Source: G963668605 sp963668605
GTDB taxonomy: Bacteria > Acidobacteriota > Terriglobia > Bryobacterales > Bryobacteraceae
Assembly: GCA_963668605.1 (NCBI GenBank)
Contig: OY764903.1
Location: forward strand, 6,386,001 to 6,450,000
Direction of reading: 5' to 3'
DNA: 64,000 bases
Position numbers and translations under genes: made by a program
Part shown: one piece after another, positions 19,880 to 28,305 of the stretch
Layout: the number at the start of each line of letters is the position of its first letter
How positions within the stretch are numbered: the stretch's first letter is position 1
The notes under the pieces: model-generated
Databases searched by the model: none
What the model was told of the DNA's origin: nothing
What the model saw: the letters and a program-made list of their open reading frames with translations, nothing else

Positions 19880-20690
19880 ATCGCAGTGCCTCTTCGCCCA
19901 GCGTCTGGAGGATGGCGGACTGGATGGCGCGCCGCTCCTCGATTGCGTCTTGCGCGATGTGCCGCAACTTCATGGCGTATCGCGCAATGTTGATGCCGTC
20001 GCGCACGGTGTAGCGCTCGTCGGCCGAATGCGCCTGCTGCAAAAACTCGGTGACATAGTTGAGAATCTGGTCGTCGCCGAAGGGCAGGTTTTCGCGCAGG
20101 ATCTGGTACTCCTCGTCGCGCTCGGGAAAGTCGATCAGGATCTGCGGCTGCAGGCGGGAATGAATGTATTCGGGCAGGTCGAAGGTCGAGGCGTCGTCGT
20201 TCATTGTCGCCACCAGACGGAACAGCGGGTGCGCCTGGATCTTGATGCCGGCCACGATCGACTCGACATAGCGCCGGTTGTCGAGCAACGGCGCCAGGCT
20301 GGCCCAACTCTTCTCGCTCATCCGGTTGCCTTCGTCGAGGATGCAGACGCCGCCGCGCAGCATCGCCGTTACAAGTCCGGAAGCGACGTAGCGCAGTTTA
20401 CTTTCGCCCTCAATCACGGGCGTTACCAGCAGGTCTTCGGGACGCGTGTCTACCGTCGCCTGCACAATGTAGATCTCGCGGCCCAGGCGCTTTGCGGCCG
20501 CATAGGCCAGCGTTGTCTTGCCGACGCCCGGCTTGCCGAGCAGTCGTGGATTCATCGGCAGATCGTTTGCATCCACCACCAGCCAGGCCGCCAGCAACTG
20601 GCGCATGACCTCCTCCTGGCCGACCCACTCCATGCTCAGTTCGTCGGGATGCGCCAAGTGTAGCGGCACTCCTTCAATATCCACAACCAT
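19857..20690 (-). CDS. MoxR-family AAA+ ATPase
   Basis: A 277-residue single-domain AAA+ protein of the MoxR/CbbQ kind. It has Walker A LGKPGVGKTTLAYAAAK near residue 51, a Walker B variant VCILDEGNRMSEKSWASLAPLLDNR, sensor FRLVATMND and an arginine-finger region SRLQPQILIDFPERDEE. MoxR ATPases act as chaperones that insert cofactors or remodel partner proteins, often together with a VWA protein; none is present here. The gene heads a minus-strand operon with the 623-residue protein and the glycosyltransferase. Confidence 0.9.
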   Translation of the reverse strand: MVVDIEGVPLHLAHPDELSMEWVGQEEVMRQLLAAWLVVDANDLPMNPRLLGKPGVGKTTLAYAAAKRLGREIYIVQATVDTRPEDLLVTPVIEGESKLRYVASGLVTAMLRGGVCILDEGNRMSEKSWASLAPLLDNRRYVESIVAGIKIQAHPLFRLVATMNDDASTFDLPEYIHSRLQPQILIDFPERDEEYQILRENLPFGDDQILNYVTEFLQQAHSADERYTVRDGINIARYAMKLRHIAQDAIEERRAIQSAILQTLGEEALRYAPRVSA

Positions 20691-20731
20691 GTCTGTATTG
20701 TAGCGTCAGGGGTTTGTTATTATCGGAGCGA

Positions 20732-21013
20732 GTGCCGGTTCTTATCCGTATTAACAAACAAAAGGCAATCCTCCGCAGCGGCGTGTGGCGTTGTGCCGAC
20801 CCGAAAACTGAACAATTGCTGAACTCTGCGACTGAAGCGTGGATTCTACGGACAGGTGGCCCACCTGTCAGCGACTCGAACCCTGAACGGACGCTCGCCA
20901 GGCAACTCGTTCCTTCACTGGGCGGACGTATCCTGCTTCAGGTTCGCGGGAAGCAACTCGAAGCCCGCCGGGCGTTCTTTTTGCGCCGCCAGATGAAACT
21001 CTTTCCGGACTAG
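20732..21013 (+). CDS. Small hypothetical protein
   Basis: An open frame encoding about 93 residues from a GTG at 20732 (GGAG lies 3 bases upstream, which is close), or 99 residues from a TTG at 20714. The product is basic and mostly polar, with an ILRTGGPPVSD loop and a cationic C-terminus (EARRAFFLRRQMKLFPD); no domain is recognised. It diverges from moxR and its stop overlaps the convergent acyltransferase stop. Residue content looks protein-like rather than a shadow, and no other gene covers the stretch, but support is modest. Confidence 0.45.
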   Translation: MPVLIRINKQKAILRSGVWRCADPKTEQLLNSATEAWILRTGGPPVSDSNPERTLARQLVPSLGGRILLQVRGKQLEARRAFFLRRQMKLFPD

Positions 21014-22095
21014 GCCGCGGGTGGTTGAAGCGTGTGGAAACGCCGCTCCACCACCTGGTACATTGCGCCCGAGAGCAGCACTGCAAACACCAGCACGAAC
21101 GGCTGGATGGCCCAGATCTCCCAGGTTTGCAGACGCGGCAGCAGGAAGGCGTTGAGCGGTACGACGGCGAATCCGTGGCAGAGATAGAACGAGTAGCTGC
21201 GCCGCCCCAGCCAGACCAGCGGCGACCAGCGCAAGGCACGCACGAAGACCGTGCTGCCGCCGAACCCGGCCAGACAGACTCCCAAGGCGAAAAGCGCGGA
21301 CCCGGCGAAGCCCCCGAGCAACCAAATGCCGCCGCCGGCTAAGCGTGTGATGGCGCCGGCTGCAATCATCGTTGCGATCACTCGCGACGGTACGCTCGTA
21401 CCCATTGTCTCGAAGAGCAGCATCCCGGCAATGAGCAGCGTAACGCGGGGAGGGAAGTATCCGCCTCTCAACGAAACCGCCAGCAGCAGCGCCCAAATCG
21501 CGATCAACACTGCAATCCGGCCGAGGCGCGGGAGCCGGCGCACCAATCCCGCCACGGGTGGACAGATCAGGTAGAAAAGGAAAATGTAGCTCAGCGCCCA
21601 AGAAGCTTCGACAACGGGTTCCTGACGCAGAAACGGGGCCAGCAGGAGTGCGTTCACGACGAAGTGGTGCAGCGTCTGCCAAGTCTCAACCGGCAGTGCG
21701 ATCTTCGCCGGGATGGCCCAGAACCACAGGAAGTATAAAGTCAGTACGGCGAGATAGACCGGAAAGATACGCAATATCCGCAGCCAGATAAACGTCCGGT
21801 ACGGACGGCTCTTAAGGATCAACGAGCGGTAGATGAAGTACCCGGAGAGGCAGAACAGGGTGTTGGTCCCAACCGGACCCATCCGCGTCACAAACCAGGA
21901 AAAAAGGTTCGGGTGCTGCGCCGCGACGAAAACATGGAGGTGAAAAAAGAAGACACCTAAGGCCGAGAATGCCCGCAAGCCGTCCAGGGATGCGATCCGC
22001 CCGGAATTCGGCCCACTCTCACACTTTTGTGGCTTGTCGTTGCAGATGCCGGACGCCATGTCTTCGTGATGAATCGAACCCGATCCGCTCTCCAA
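21010..22095 (-). CDS. Acyltransferase family 3 membrane protein
   Basis: This 361-residue protein has about ten predicted membrane segments and the acyltransferase-3 signature: SLDGLRAFSALGVFFFHLHVF near residue 36, with the active-site His, then GTNTLFCLSGYFIYRSLI and RTFIWLRILRIFPVYLAVL. Such enzymes O-acetylate or otherwise acylate cell-surface sugars, as in OafA. A polar N-terminal extension of about 33 residues precedes the conserved region. Neighbouring glycosyltransferase and envelope genes fit a role in surface polysaccharide modification, but the target is unknown. Confidence 0.88.
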   Translation of the reverse strand: MESGSGSIHHEDMASGICNDKPQKCESGPNSGRIASLDGLRAFSALGVFFFHLHVFVAAQHPNLFSWFVTRMGPVGTNTLFCLSGYFIYRSLILKSRPYRTFIWLRILRIFPVYLAVLTLYFLWFWAIPAKIALPVETWQTLHHFVVNALLLAPFLRQEPVVEASWALSYIFLFYLICPPVAGLVRRLPRLGRIAVLIAIWALLLAVSLRGGYFPPRVTLLIAGMLLFETMGTSVPSRVIATMIAAGAITRLAGGGIWLLGGFAGSALFALGVCLAGFGGSTVFVRALRWSPLVWLGRRSYSFYLCHGFAVVPLNAFLLPRLQTWEIWAIQPFVLVFAVLLSGAMYQVVERRFHTLQPPAA

Positions 22096-22159
22096 ACTCT
22101 CTATCGGCAGATCTGGGTCCTTTCCTTTTTGCGAGTTTCGCGAATAGCATCCCGCACTT

Positions 22160-22792
22160 CTACCGCTTCGTCAGATCGCGGATGTAGAGTTCGCGGAAGC
22201 GCATGTCGCCCTGCCCGCCCGAGTGAAGTTGCAGGGAGATGCCGCCGTCGAACGAGCGCGGCTGCGGGTCGGTGAAATCAATCATGACGACGCCATTCAG
22301 CCGCGCCACATAACGATTGCCTTCCACCTTCAATAAATATTCGTTCCACTCTCCCCGCCGCACCACGATCTCATTTTCAGGCGATGGCCAGACGATCCAC
22401 TGCCGCCCGTCTCCATAAATGCCTCCGGTGTGCCGGCCGAGTGAGCAGTCGATTTCAAATTGCAGGCCCTGCGAGACAGCGGCTGTTCCGGGTTTGAATT
22501 CGGAGTGGAAAAAGACGCCGCTGTTGCCATTGCCTTCGCACTTGAACTGCAAGGACATGTGGAAGTCTTTATAATTCTTCTCGGTCTTCAGGTAGCCGTA
22601 TTCTTTCGTGATGCCTTGCCCGTGAATCGCACCGTTCTCGACGGTCCACTTCTCTTTGCCGATCTCCGTCCAGCCCGACAGATCTTTGCCGTTGAACAAC
22701 GGCGTCCAGTCTTCGCCGGGCAGGACCGGCTTGGGCGCCTTTTGGGCGAAAGCCGTGGCAGCCAGGAGTGCAAAAATCAGAATTTTCGACAT
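22160..22792 (-). CDS. Secreted DUF1080 (3-keto-disaccharide hydrolase-type) protein
   Basis: This 210-residue protein starts with a signal peptide (MSKILIFALLAATAFAQ). One DUF1080 beta-sandwich domain follows: WTPLFNGKDLSGWTEIGKEKWTVENGAIHG, then FHMSLQFKCEGNGNSGVFFHSEF and IYGDGRQWIVWP. The family is concanavalin-like and common in Planctomycetes and Acidobacteria, where some members act on 3-keto-sugars. The start at 22792 is used because the signal peptide begins there; a longer frame to 22855 overlaps glmM. The gene begins 7 bases after the glmM stop, so it is co-transcribed with it. Confidence 0.88.
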   Translation of the reverse strand: MSKILIFALLAATAFAQKAPKPVLPGEDWTPLFNGKDLSGWTEIGKEKWTVENGAIHGQGITKEYGYLKTEKNYKDFHMSLQFKCEGNGNSGVFFHSEFKPGTAAVSQGLQFEIDCSLGRHTGGIYGDGRQWIVWPSPENEIVVRRGEWNEYLLKVEGNRYVARLNGVVMIDFTDPQPRSFDGGISLQLHSGGQGDMRFRELYIRDLTKR

Positions 22793-22799
22793 GCAGCTA

Positions 22800-24140
22800 T
22801 TATGCCCCCAACTCGGCGCGAATGGCATCCGCGATGCTCTTGGCACCTGCCTCAACGCGCGCCAGCTCCGGCCCTTCCACCATCACACGCGCCAGCGGCT
22901 CGGTACCGGAAAAGCGCACGAGCACGCGTCCGGCGTCACCGAAGTCCGACTCCACTTCGCGAATCTTGAGCTTCACGGTCTCTAGTTCCTCGAGCGGCCG
23001 CCGGTTCTTCACACGCACGTTCACTAGAACCTGTGGATAAACCTCCAGGTCCGCTGTGAGCTCGTCGAGACTTCTACCGCTCTTGTTCAACGTCTCCAGC
23101 ACGCGCAGCGCCGTCAACAGTCCGTCGCCCGTCGTCGCGTATTCGCGGAAAATGACGTGCCCGGACTGCTCGCCGCCGAGCGAGGCATCCCGTCGCATCA
23201 TCTCCTCCAGCACGTACTTGTCGCCCACCGGCGTGCGTAGCATGGCGATGCCGGAGGCGGTTAGCGCACGCTCCAGCCCGAGGTTCGACATCACGGTCGC
23301 CACCACTGTGTCGCCGGGCAGCCTGCCTTCGGATTTCAGCGCCCGGCCTGCGAGCAGCAGCACGGCGTCTCCGTCAATCAGCTTGCCGCTGCTGCTGATG
23401 AACATCGCGCGGTCGGCGTCGCCGTCGAAGGCCATCCCGATGTCGGCCTTCTGCGCGAGCACCTGTTCGCGCAATCCGCCGGTGTGCAGGGCGCCGCAGT
23501 TGAGGTTGATGTTGCGTCCGTCCGGCAGCGCTCCCATGGAGTAGACATGCGCGCCGAGTTGCTCGAAAAGTTGCGGGCCAAGGCGCGAGGCCGCGCCGTT
23601 GGCGCAATCGACCACGATGCGCAGACCGTCGATGCGCTGTGGAAATGTGGAAGCGAGGAAGTCGAGATAGGTCCGGTCGAGTCCCTCGTCGATGACCAGG
23701 CTCGAGCCGGCCGGTTCCATGCCGTCGTTGAGCAAGCGGAACATCTCGGCCTCGATCTTGTGCTCCTGCTCGTCCGGTAGCTTGTAGCCCGAATGGTCGA
23801 AAGCCTTCAAGCCGTTGTCCTGAAACGGATTGTGCGAGGCCGAGATCATGACGCCCGCGATGAAATCCTGCGTACGCGTCAGATAAGCGACGCCCGGCGT
23901 CGTGATGAGTCCGGCAAACCGCACATTGACACCGTGCCGCGCCAGTCCGCCAGCCACCTGTTCGGCCAGCCACGGCCCGGACTCGCGCGTGTCCATGCCG
24001 ATCACCACCTCTGCGCCCATCTTGGTGCCCTCAGCCCAGTCCCCGAGCGCCGCGCCGAAGGCGTGCACCGTCCGCGCGTCTAGCGGGTATTCTCCCGCTA
24101 CGCCGCGGATGCCATCCGTCCCAAAAAGCTGTCTTGCCAT
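22800..24140 (-). CDS. glmM: Phosphoglucosamine mutase
   Basis: This 446-residue enzyme converts glucosamine-6-phosphate to glucosamine-1-phosphate for UDP-GlcNAc, peptidoglycan and lipid A. It has LFGTDGIRGVAGEYPL at the start, the phosphorylated Ser102 in ISASHNPFQDNG, the metal site DGDADR and the C-terminal phosphate loop VRFSGTEPLARVMVEG. It follows cdaR and cdaA on the same strand; the cdaA-cdaR-glmM order is the arrangement known from Firmicutes, where CdaR and GlmM modulate the diadenylate cyclase. Confidence 0.96.
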   Translation of the reverse strand: MARQLFGTDGIRGVAGEYPLDARTVHAFGAALGDWAEGTKMGAEVVIGMDTRESGPWLAEQVAGGLARHGVNVRFAGLITTPGVAYLTRTQDFIAGVMISASHNPFQDNGLKAFDHSGYKLPDEQEHKIEAEMFRLLNDGMEPAGSSLVIDEGLDRTYLDFLASTFPQRIDGLRIVVDCANGAASRLGPQLFEQLGAHVYSMGALPDGRNINLNCGALHTGGLREQVLAQKADIGMAFDGDADRAMFISSSGKLIDGDAVLLLAGRALKSEGRLPGDTVVATVMSNLGLERALTASGIAMLRTPVGDKYVLEEMMRRDASLGGEQSGHVIFREYATTGDGLLTALRVLETLNKSGRSLDELTADLEVYPQVLVNVRVKNRRPLEELETVKLKIREVESDFGDAGRVLVRFSGTEPLARVMVEGPELARVEAGAKSIADAIRAELGA

Positions 24141-24168
24141 CTGGATTGCAATCCTTCCGAGTTTCTAT

Positions 24169-24828
24169 TTACTTCTTATGGACTTCCGGCAGTTTCTCCA
24201 GGGTGACGTGCACGGAGACCATCTGCGCGTCCGAGACCCGCACCTGCTGGTCGAGCACGTATGTGTGCACCCGGAATTCCGATTCGCTGACCACGGAAGT
24301 GAGGTCCAGCGGGTCGGTCTCGGCGAAGTCGACCTTCCCCACACGGCTTTCCGGGCCCACTACCATGACTGTCGTCGGGCGGACAGATTGCCGGACGATC
24401 CGGTAGCCGGCCGGAGGCGGTCCGCTGAAGCGGATCTGCACCGGAATCTCGCGTGAAATGCGCCGCTCAAAACGAAGTCGCAACTGACCCGGAACGGCGC
24501 GCGAAAGCGTCACACCCGGCGGAAGCGTAACGTTGCCCTGCCGGATCGTGAACGTCCTCTCACCCGGCCGGTCCACGCTGGCGAGATCGAGCATCACAGT
24601 GGGACTCGCGAGGCTGCCCAGTCTGCCTACGGGTCCCTGGATCTCCAGGTGGATGCGGTCGGGCACTTCCGAACTGATCTCCAGATCGCGCGGGATGTTG
24701 CGAAACACAATGGGGGACGAGGCCGACGTCGTCAACTCCTGTTCTCCGACCAGGGTCATCCAAAGCGCGACCGCAATGCCGAGCGAAAGGAACTTCCAGC
24801 CGAGATGGGCTGTCAGCAATCTCCTCAT
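24169..24828 (-). CDS. cdaR: YbbR-domain protein (CdaR-like)
   Basis: This 219-residue protein has an N-terminal membrane anchor (WKFLSLGIAVALWMTLVGEQ) and then two or so YbbR repeats facing the periplasm (FRNIPRDLEISSEVPDRIHLEIQGP, and RREIPVQIRFSGPPPAGYRIV followed by PTTVMVVGPESRV). CdaR proteins bind and regulate the membrane cyclase CdaA. The ATG overlaps the cdaA stop by 4 bases and glmM follows after 28 bases, so context and domains agree. Confidence 0.9.
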   Translation of the reverse strand: MRRLLTAHLGWKFLSLGIAVALWMTLVGEQELTTSASSPIVFRNIPRDLEISSEVPDRIHLEIQGPVGRLGSLASPTVMLDLASVDRPGERTFTIRQGNVTLPPGVTLSRAVPGQLRLRFERRISREIPVQIRFSGPPPAGYRIVRQSVRPTTVMVVGPESRVGKVDFAETDPLDLTSVVSESEFRVHTYVLDQQVRVSDAQMVSVHVTLEKLPEVHKK

Positions 24829-25685
24829 TGACGCCCTGCTTCGTGGATCTCCCGTTGGTAATCGGAGCCCGCCCCGCGCGGAACTCCGCTCCGGGCCCTG
24901 CTGCGCCGCTTGCCAAAATGCTCCAGCAGACGCTCTTCAGCGCGCTCCATGCTGACATTGATTTCGATCTCGCCGAACGCGGCGATCGAGATCCAGCCGG
25001 TCTCTTCGGAGACGATCACCGAGAGGCAGTCGGTCTCCTCGGTGATGCCGATTGCCGCCCGGTGGCGTGTGCCGAGCTTGCGCATGATCGCCGGATTCAT
25101 ACTGAGCGGCAGAAAGCACGCGGCGGCCGCTGTGCGGTCGCCTTGCACGATGGCCGCGCCGTCATGCAACGCGCCGCCGAATTGAAAGATCGAGAGCAGC
25201 AGGTCGCGCGAGAGTATGGCATCCATGAATACGCCGCTCTCAATAAACGTGCGCAAGCCGATATCGCGCTCCATCACGATCAGCGCGCCGGTTTTCTGTT
25301 GCGCCAGTTCGCGGATCGCAAGCAGAATTTCGTCCAGCGATTCCTGGTGCTCCAGTTTGCCGCTGATCCCGAACCAGCGCTGCCGTCCGAGGCGCGCCAA
25401 CACACGCCGGATCTCCGATTGGAACATCACGATGACCGCGAAGGCGGTGTACGGCGCGAGCGCCGCGAGGATCGAGCGAAGCAGTTCCAGGCCAAACCAG
25501 ATTGAAGCTCCGTACACCAGCAACAGCACGCCGATGCCGCCCAGGATGTGCGCGGAGCGCCGCCCGCGCACAATCATGATGAACTGGTACACCAGGCACG
25601 CGACGATTAGAATGTCGATCACCGAGGTCACTGTCAGCGTCGGGATCGGCAGATAGGGTGTGTCGGGCATTGCTGGCAGTTTCAC
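24825..25685 (-). CDS. cdaA: Membrane diadenylate cyclase CdaA
   Basis: A 286-residue protein with three N-terminal membrane helices (residues 20-85) and a DisA_N catalytic domain. The signature pair is present: DGAAIVQGD near residue 176 and RHRAAIGITEETDC near 207. It makes cyclic di-AMP from two ATP. The C-terminal tail is basic. Its coupling to cdaR and glmM suggests that c-di-AMP synthesis is tied to cell-wall precursor supply. No c-di-AMP phosphodiesterase is in the window. Confidence 0.95.
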   Translation of the reverse strand: MKLPAMPDTPYLPIPTLTVTSVIDILIVACLVYQFIMIVRGRRSAHILGGIGVLLLVYGASIWFGLELLRSILAALAPYTAFAVIVMFQSEIRRVLARLGRQRWFGISGKLEHQESLDEILLAIRELAQQKTGALIVMERDIGLRTFIESGVFMDAILSRDLLLSIFQFGGALHDGAAIVQGDRTAAAACFLPLSMNPAIMRKLGTRHRAAIGITEETDCLSVIVSEETGWISIAAFGEIEINVSMERAEERLLEHFGKRRSRARSGVPRGAGSDYQREIHEAGRQ

Positions 25686-25742
25686 TTACGCTCCACCACG
25701 AATTGCCAATAGATAACGATATTCCAACCTGAACATTCAATT

Positions 25743-26855
25743 CTAGAACTTATGGCGGGCTTCTGTCAGAGGGAGTCCGGTCACTTCAATCCGGTTCAGA
25801 TCCGCGGCGCCTACGCCGAGCGCTTCGGCGAGCAGCAGCGTGTTGTCGCAACCGGTGAATGGAGCCGTGCCACGCGCGGCGCGTGGATCATAACCCATCG
25901 CCGCCGTGGCCACCGTATCGGTGCAGACGGCGTTTGTTCCCAGCAGCAACACGCCCGGCCGCACGATGCGAATGTTTTTCACCCACGGGCCTTCGCCGCC
26001 CGCGATGGTTTCCACTCCGTCAATGAACGCGATGTCGATCGGCCGTGCCGCCGCGAGTCCGGCTGTGATGCGGGGCATGCGGTAGCCGGGCGCGCGGCTC
26101 GACGAAGGGTCGATCTCCGCTGGTGAAGAACCCGCGGGTTGCCGTTTCCCAAAATGGCAGACTTCCACGCGGCCCTTGCCCGGGTTCTCATTGGGAGCGT
26201 CCCGCCCGGCATCGTCCCCGTAAATGGAGGCCGGCGTGATGCCGAAGATGTTCTTCATCGCGAGCGTGACTCCGCAGGTCGCATGGTTCTTCAACTTCGC
26301 CATCGACACGAAGACGTCGGTCTCCTCGTAAGCGTGGTTCAAGTCGAATGCCGGAAAGATGCCGTCTGTGCCCGGAACCTTAAAGCGCGAATAGCGTTTC
26401 CCTTTTCCGAGCGCATTCGTGTTCTCGAATTCGATGCCCGGCGCGGCGTTCTGCAAGCTGCGCACGTTCCAGCCCGCGTCGAGCAGATACTCTTCAAGCG
26501 GGCCCGCTGCTGCCCAGCAACTCTCGACGAAACGGATACGCGTTGCCCCGGCGCGTCCGAGCAGGTGCGCCAGCGCAGCCGCGGTTTTCGGGTGCGTGTA
26601 ATGCGTGACGCCCAAGGTGCGCCCCTCGAAGCGCAGCGCGGGACTGCCGGTGAGGTTCAGCTTGATTGTGACGGTCTTGTTGCGCACGATTCGCGCCAGG
26701 CCGCCGAGTTGATCGAACATCGTGCTCAGGATCGCCGCGATGTCTTCGTTGTAAGAGCGGCAGCGCGCAATCGCCACCGGTGCAGTTGCAACCGCAGCCG
26801 GCCGCGCCCATGCGACAGCCGTCCCTCCCAGTGCCAGCAAATCCCTGCGCCTCAT
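25743..26855 (-). CDS. Tat-exported DUF362 protein
   Basis: About 370 residues. The chosen start (26855) opens with MRRRDLLALGGTAVAWARPAA, a twin-arginine-type leader; an open frame further upstream has no such character. The body is DUF362-like (TVTIKLNLTGSPALRF near residue 65, VFVSMAKLKNHATCGVTLAMKNIFGITP in the middle). The Cys-rich ferredoxin cluster found in some family members is absent. The function of DUF362 proteins is unsettled. It lies 32 bases after the upstream secreted unknown on the same strand, so they probably form an operon. Confidence 0.85.
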   Translation of the reverse strand: MRRRDLLALGGTAVAWARPAAVATAPVAIARCRSYNEDIAAILSTMFDQLGGLARIVRNKTVTIKLNLTGSPALRFEGRTLGVTHYTHPKTAAALAHLLGRAGATRIRFVESCWAAAGPLEEYLLDAGWNVRSLQNAAPGIEFENTNALGKGKRYSRFKVPGTDGIFPAFDLNHAYEETDVFVSMAKLKNHATCGVTLAMKNIFGITPASIYGDDAGRDAPNENPGKGRVEVCHFGKRQPAGSSPAEIDPSSSRAPGYRMPRITAGLAAARPIDIAFIDGVETIAGGEGPWVKNIRIVRPGVLLLGTNAVCTDTVATAAMGYDPRAARGTAPFTGCDNTLLLAEALGVGAADLNRIEVTGLPLTEARHKF

Positions 26856-26887
26856 ATTGTATCCAGGATAACCCGTTCCGGCGGCCG

Positions 26888-28228
26888 TTATTCGAACACC
26901 AGCGTTCCGCCCAGCGCCAGACGCTCGATCTCGACGCCAGAACCTTCCTCGATCGGGTACACAGCCAACTCCTGCGCTGGCGATTCCGGCGTGTACAGCG
27001 TGCACTTCTTGAATTTGCCGAGAACGTGAACCGTGATTGCCTCCACCGGATAGCTGGAATAGTTCACCAGGTACAGCGCCACTTGGCTGCCGTCGGGCTT
27101 TGCCAGCAGATTCGAGAGCATGCTCGACACATTGAACAGACGGGCGCCCAGGTTCTTCCGCCCGGTCATCGAATTCAGTTCCCGCCAGATCTCATCGAGT
27201 TTGTCGAGGTCTTCCTTGCCTAGCGTGATGGCGTCCCCGGCGGCGGCTGGGGATTTCCAGCCGGGCGGTCCGGAGAGCGTCGTACCGCCGCTGCGCGCAA
27301 AGCGCAGCAGAACCTCTTTCTGCGTCGCGCTGAGTGCCGCGGGGTCCACATTTACAGCCATCTTCGCGCCCCGCATGCGCTCGTCGCTCAACTTGGCGAT
27401 CGGCACCGGGCGCACCGGAGTATGCTTCGCTGCGATCATGTCGAGGATGCCGCCCGAAAGCAGCGCCCCGCTTTCGGCATCCTGTACCAGCGCGAGTTGC
27501 CCGGCCGGTTGCAGGCTGTTCCATTCGCGGTGGCTTTCGTAAAACCGGAGCAGAGTCATCATGCGGCCCCAGTCGCGCAACGCCGCGGCTTCGCGCGCCA
27601 GCAACCGTGCCGTGAAGTCGTCGTCGAAGGCCAGCACCCAGCGCGCGCCCGTCATCGCCGCGTCGCCGATCGCTTGCAGATAGCGCTCCGCAGGGTACAG
27701 CGTCTTGGGCGGAGGCGTGTTCGCGGTCCAGAACGCCTTGTTCGTGAGGGCATGTGCGAACCGCAGGAATCCAGTGTTTGTGTCGACCCAGGGCGCTCCG
27801 CTCGCAGCCGCTTTTGCGGCGCCGTCCGCCTGAATCTGCACACCCGCCCAAACGCCTTGATTCGTCCCCAGGATTTCCGCGGCGCTGCTCCAGCGTATGT
27901 GTCTGCGCGGGGCCAAGTGTACCGCCGGCTTCGCGCGCGCTATGTCCGCATCGTTGAAATCGCCCTCCAGCGCGACGCCGGTCAGTTTTGCGGCGGCGGC
28001 CCGCCGGGCAGCGTCTGTGGCATCGCCGCCCGGCCGCACCACGCCGAGTGTCGCGATGCCCAATTCCTTTGCCCGCTCCGAGAAGGGCGCCGACCACAGG
28101 CGCTCCTCAAGCAGGAGGCAATTCACCGGTGTCCCGTTGAGCAGTTCCAAGCTTTTGACGTCGTTGGAGGCCCATCGTGCCGGAACCCAATCCGCCATTC
28201 CCGCGATAAGAAAAAATGCCAGCAGCAT
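26888..28228 (-). CDS. Secreted protein of unknown function
   Basis: This 446-residue protein has a short signal sequence (MLLAFFLIAGMADWVPA). I recognise no catalytic motif. The first half alternates strands and helices in a barrel-like way (LLLEERLWSAPF, IATLGVVRPGG, VWAGVQIQA, ARWVLAFDDDF), and the last 80 residues look like a beta-sandwich (VALYLVNYSSYPVEAITVHVLGKFKKCTLYTPE). That layout resembles glycoside-hydrolase-like proteins with a TIM barrel and C-terminal sandwich, but this is only an impression. It diverges from the GH172-like gene, sharing a 77-base promoter region, which fits a carbohydrate theme. Confidence 0.78.
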   Translation of the reverse strand: MLLAFFLIAGMADWVPARWASNDVKSLELLNGTPVNCLLLEERLWSAPFSERAKELGIATLGVVRPGGDATDAARRAAAAKLTGVALEGDFNDADIARAKPAVHLAPRRHIRWSSAAEILGTNQGVWAGVQIQADGAAKAAASGAPWVDTNTGFLRFAHALTNKAFWTANTPPPKTLYPAERYLQAIGDAAMTGARWVLAFDDDFTARLLAREAAALRDWGRMMTLLRFYESHREWNSLQPAGQLALVQDAESGALLSGGILDMIAAKHTPVRPVPIAKLSDERMRGAKMAVNVDPAALSATQKEVLLRFARSGGTTLSGPPGWKSPAAAGDAITLGKEDLDKLDEIWRELNSMTGRKNLGARLFNVSSMLSNLLAKPDGSQVALYLVNYSSYPVEAITVHVLGKFKKCTLYTPESPAQELAVYPIEEGSGVEIERLALGGTLVFE

Positions 28229-28305
28229 GTTACCAATTTACCCGTTGCCGGACGGAAGCGCGGCGCCATCCGTCGTGACATAATCTTTTGGGTAAAGGGA
28301 ATCCC

